A DNA stretch of 34,346 nucleotides from Longimicrobiales bacterium (GTDB taxonomy: Bacteria > Gemmatimonadota > Gemmatimonadetes > Longimicrobiales > Gaopeijiaceae), in the NCBI GenBank assembly GCA_028822645.1, contig JAPKDG010000020.1, positions 1 to 34,346 on the forward strand, written 5' to 3'. A program made the position numbers and the translations under genes. The notes beneath the pieces are model-generated. The model was not told the origin of the DNA and ran no database searches. It worked only from the letters and a program-made list of their open reading frames with translations. Shown here piece after piece: positions 34,324-34,346 of the stretch; positions within the stretch are counted from its first letter, which is position 1; each line of letters opens with the position of its first letter.

Positions 34324-34346
34324 AATATGGGACCGGTTGGGCATAC

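Overview
The window is ordinary, gene-dense chromosome from a Gram-negative bacterium. About 33 protein genes and two tRNAs sit almost entirely on the + strand; one aldehyde dehydrogenase is on the minus strand. Base composition looks mid-40s % GC by eye. An ExbB-ExbD-ExbD-TonB set shows an outer membrane. A Minf_1886-family protein (TIGR04138, known mainly from Planctomycetes, Verrucomicrobia and relatives), a DUF3098-like small membrane protein, a eukaryote-like type 2 isoleucyl-tRNA synthetase and a secreted TPR protein suggest the FCB/PVC side of the tree. Gemmatimonadota or a neighbouring phylum is my best guess, with modest confidence. About a third of the genes start with GTG or TTG. 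I see no phage, insertion sequence, CRISPR array, rRNA or defence locus.

Layout. 1-2.3 kb: 3' end of coaD, an orphan STAS protein, rsmA, then the redox repressor rex behind a perfect 18-bp Rex-type operator. 2.4-4.5 kb: thiolase and 3-hydroxyacyl-CoA dehydrogenase. 4.7-11.6 kb: glyA, the Minf_1886 protein, a small zinc-ribbon protein, the fused NAD(P)HX repair enzyme, thiL, plsC, eno and ftsB, many closely spaced or overlapping. 11.7-17.0 kb: tRNA-Met(CAU), a glycerophosphodiester phosphodiesterase, tilS, ftsH and the c-di-AMP synthase cdaA. 17.2-19.6 kb: exbB-exbD-exbD-tonB, closed by a strong intrinsic terminator. 19.6-24.6 kb: yggS, ileS and rluD. 24.6-27.6 kb: an NtrC-type response regulator, a 52-residue membrane protein and the minus-strand aldehyde dehydrogenase. 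27.8-31.7 kb: tRNA-Val(UAC), then fdhD-mobA-mobB overlapping a PAS sensor histidine kinase. 31.8-34.3 kb: a hotdog thioesterase, the secreted TPR protein, and a tail of strong inverted repeats.

How the genes relate. Rex next to thiolase and 3-hydroxyacyl-CoA dehydrogenase suggests NADH-responsive control of acetoacetyl-CoA/3-hydroxybutyryl-CoA metabolism, as known in Clostridia; here only the rex promoter itself has a visible site. fdhD, mobA and mobB prepare molybdenum cofactor for a formate dehydrogenase that is not in the window. The TonB set energises outer-membrane transport. No clearly new multi-gene system is visible. The best leads are the Rex operator, the pair of uncharacterised small proteins after glyA, the near-identical DNA tract shared by the two exbD genes, in-frame hexamer repeats in ftsH and ileS, and the unexplained hairpins and palindrome near the right edge.
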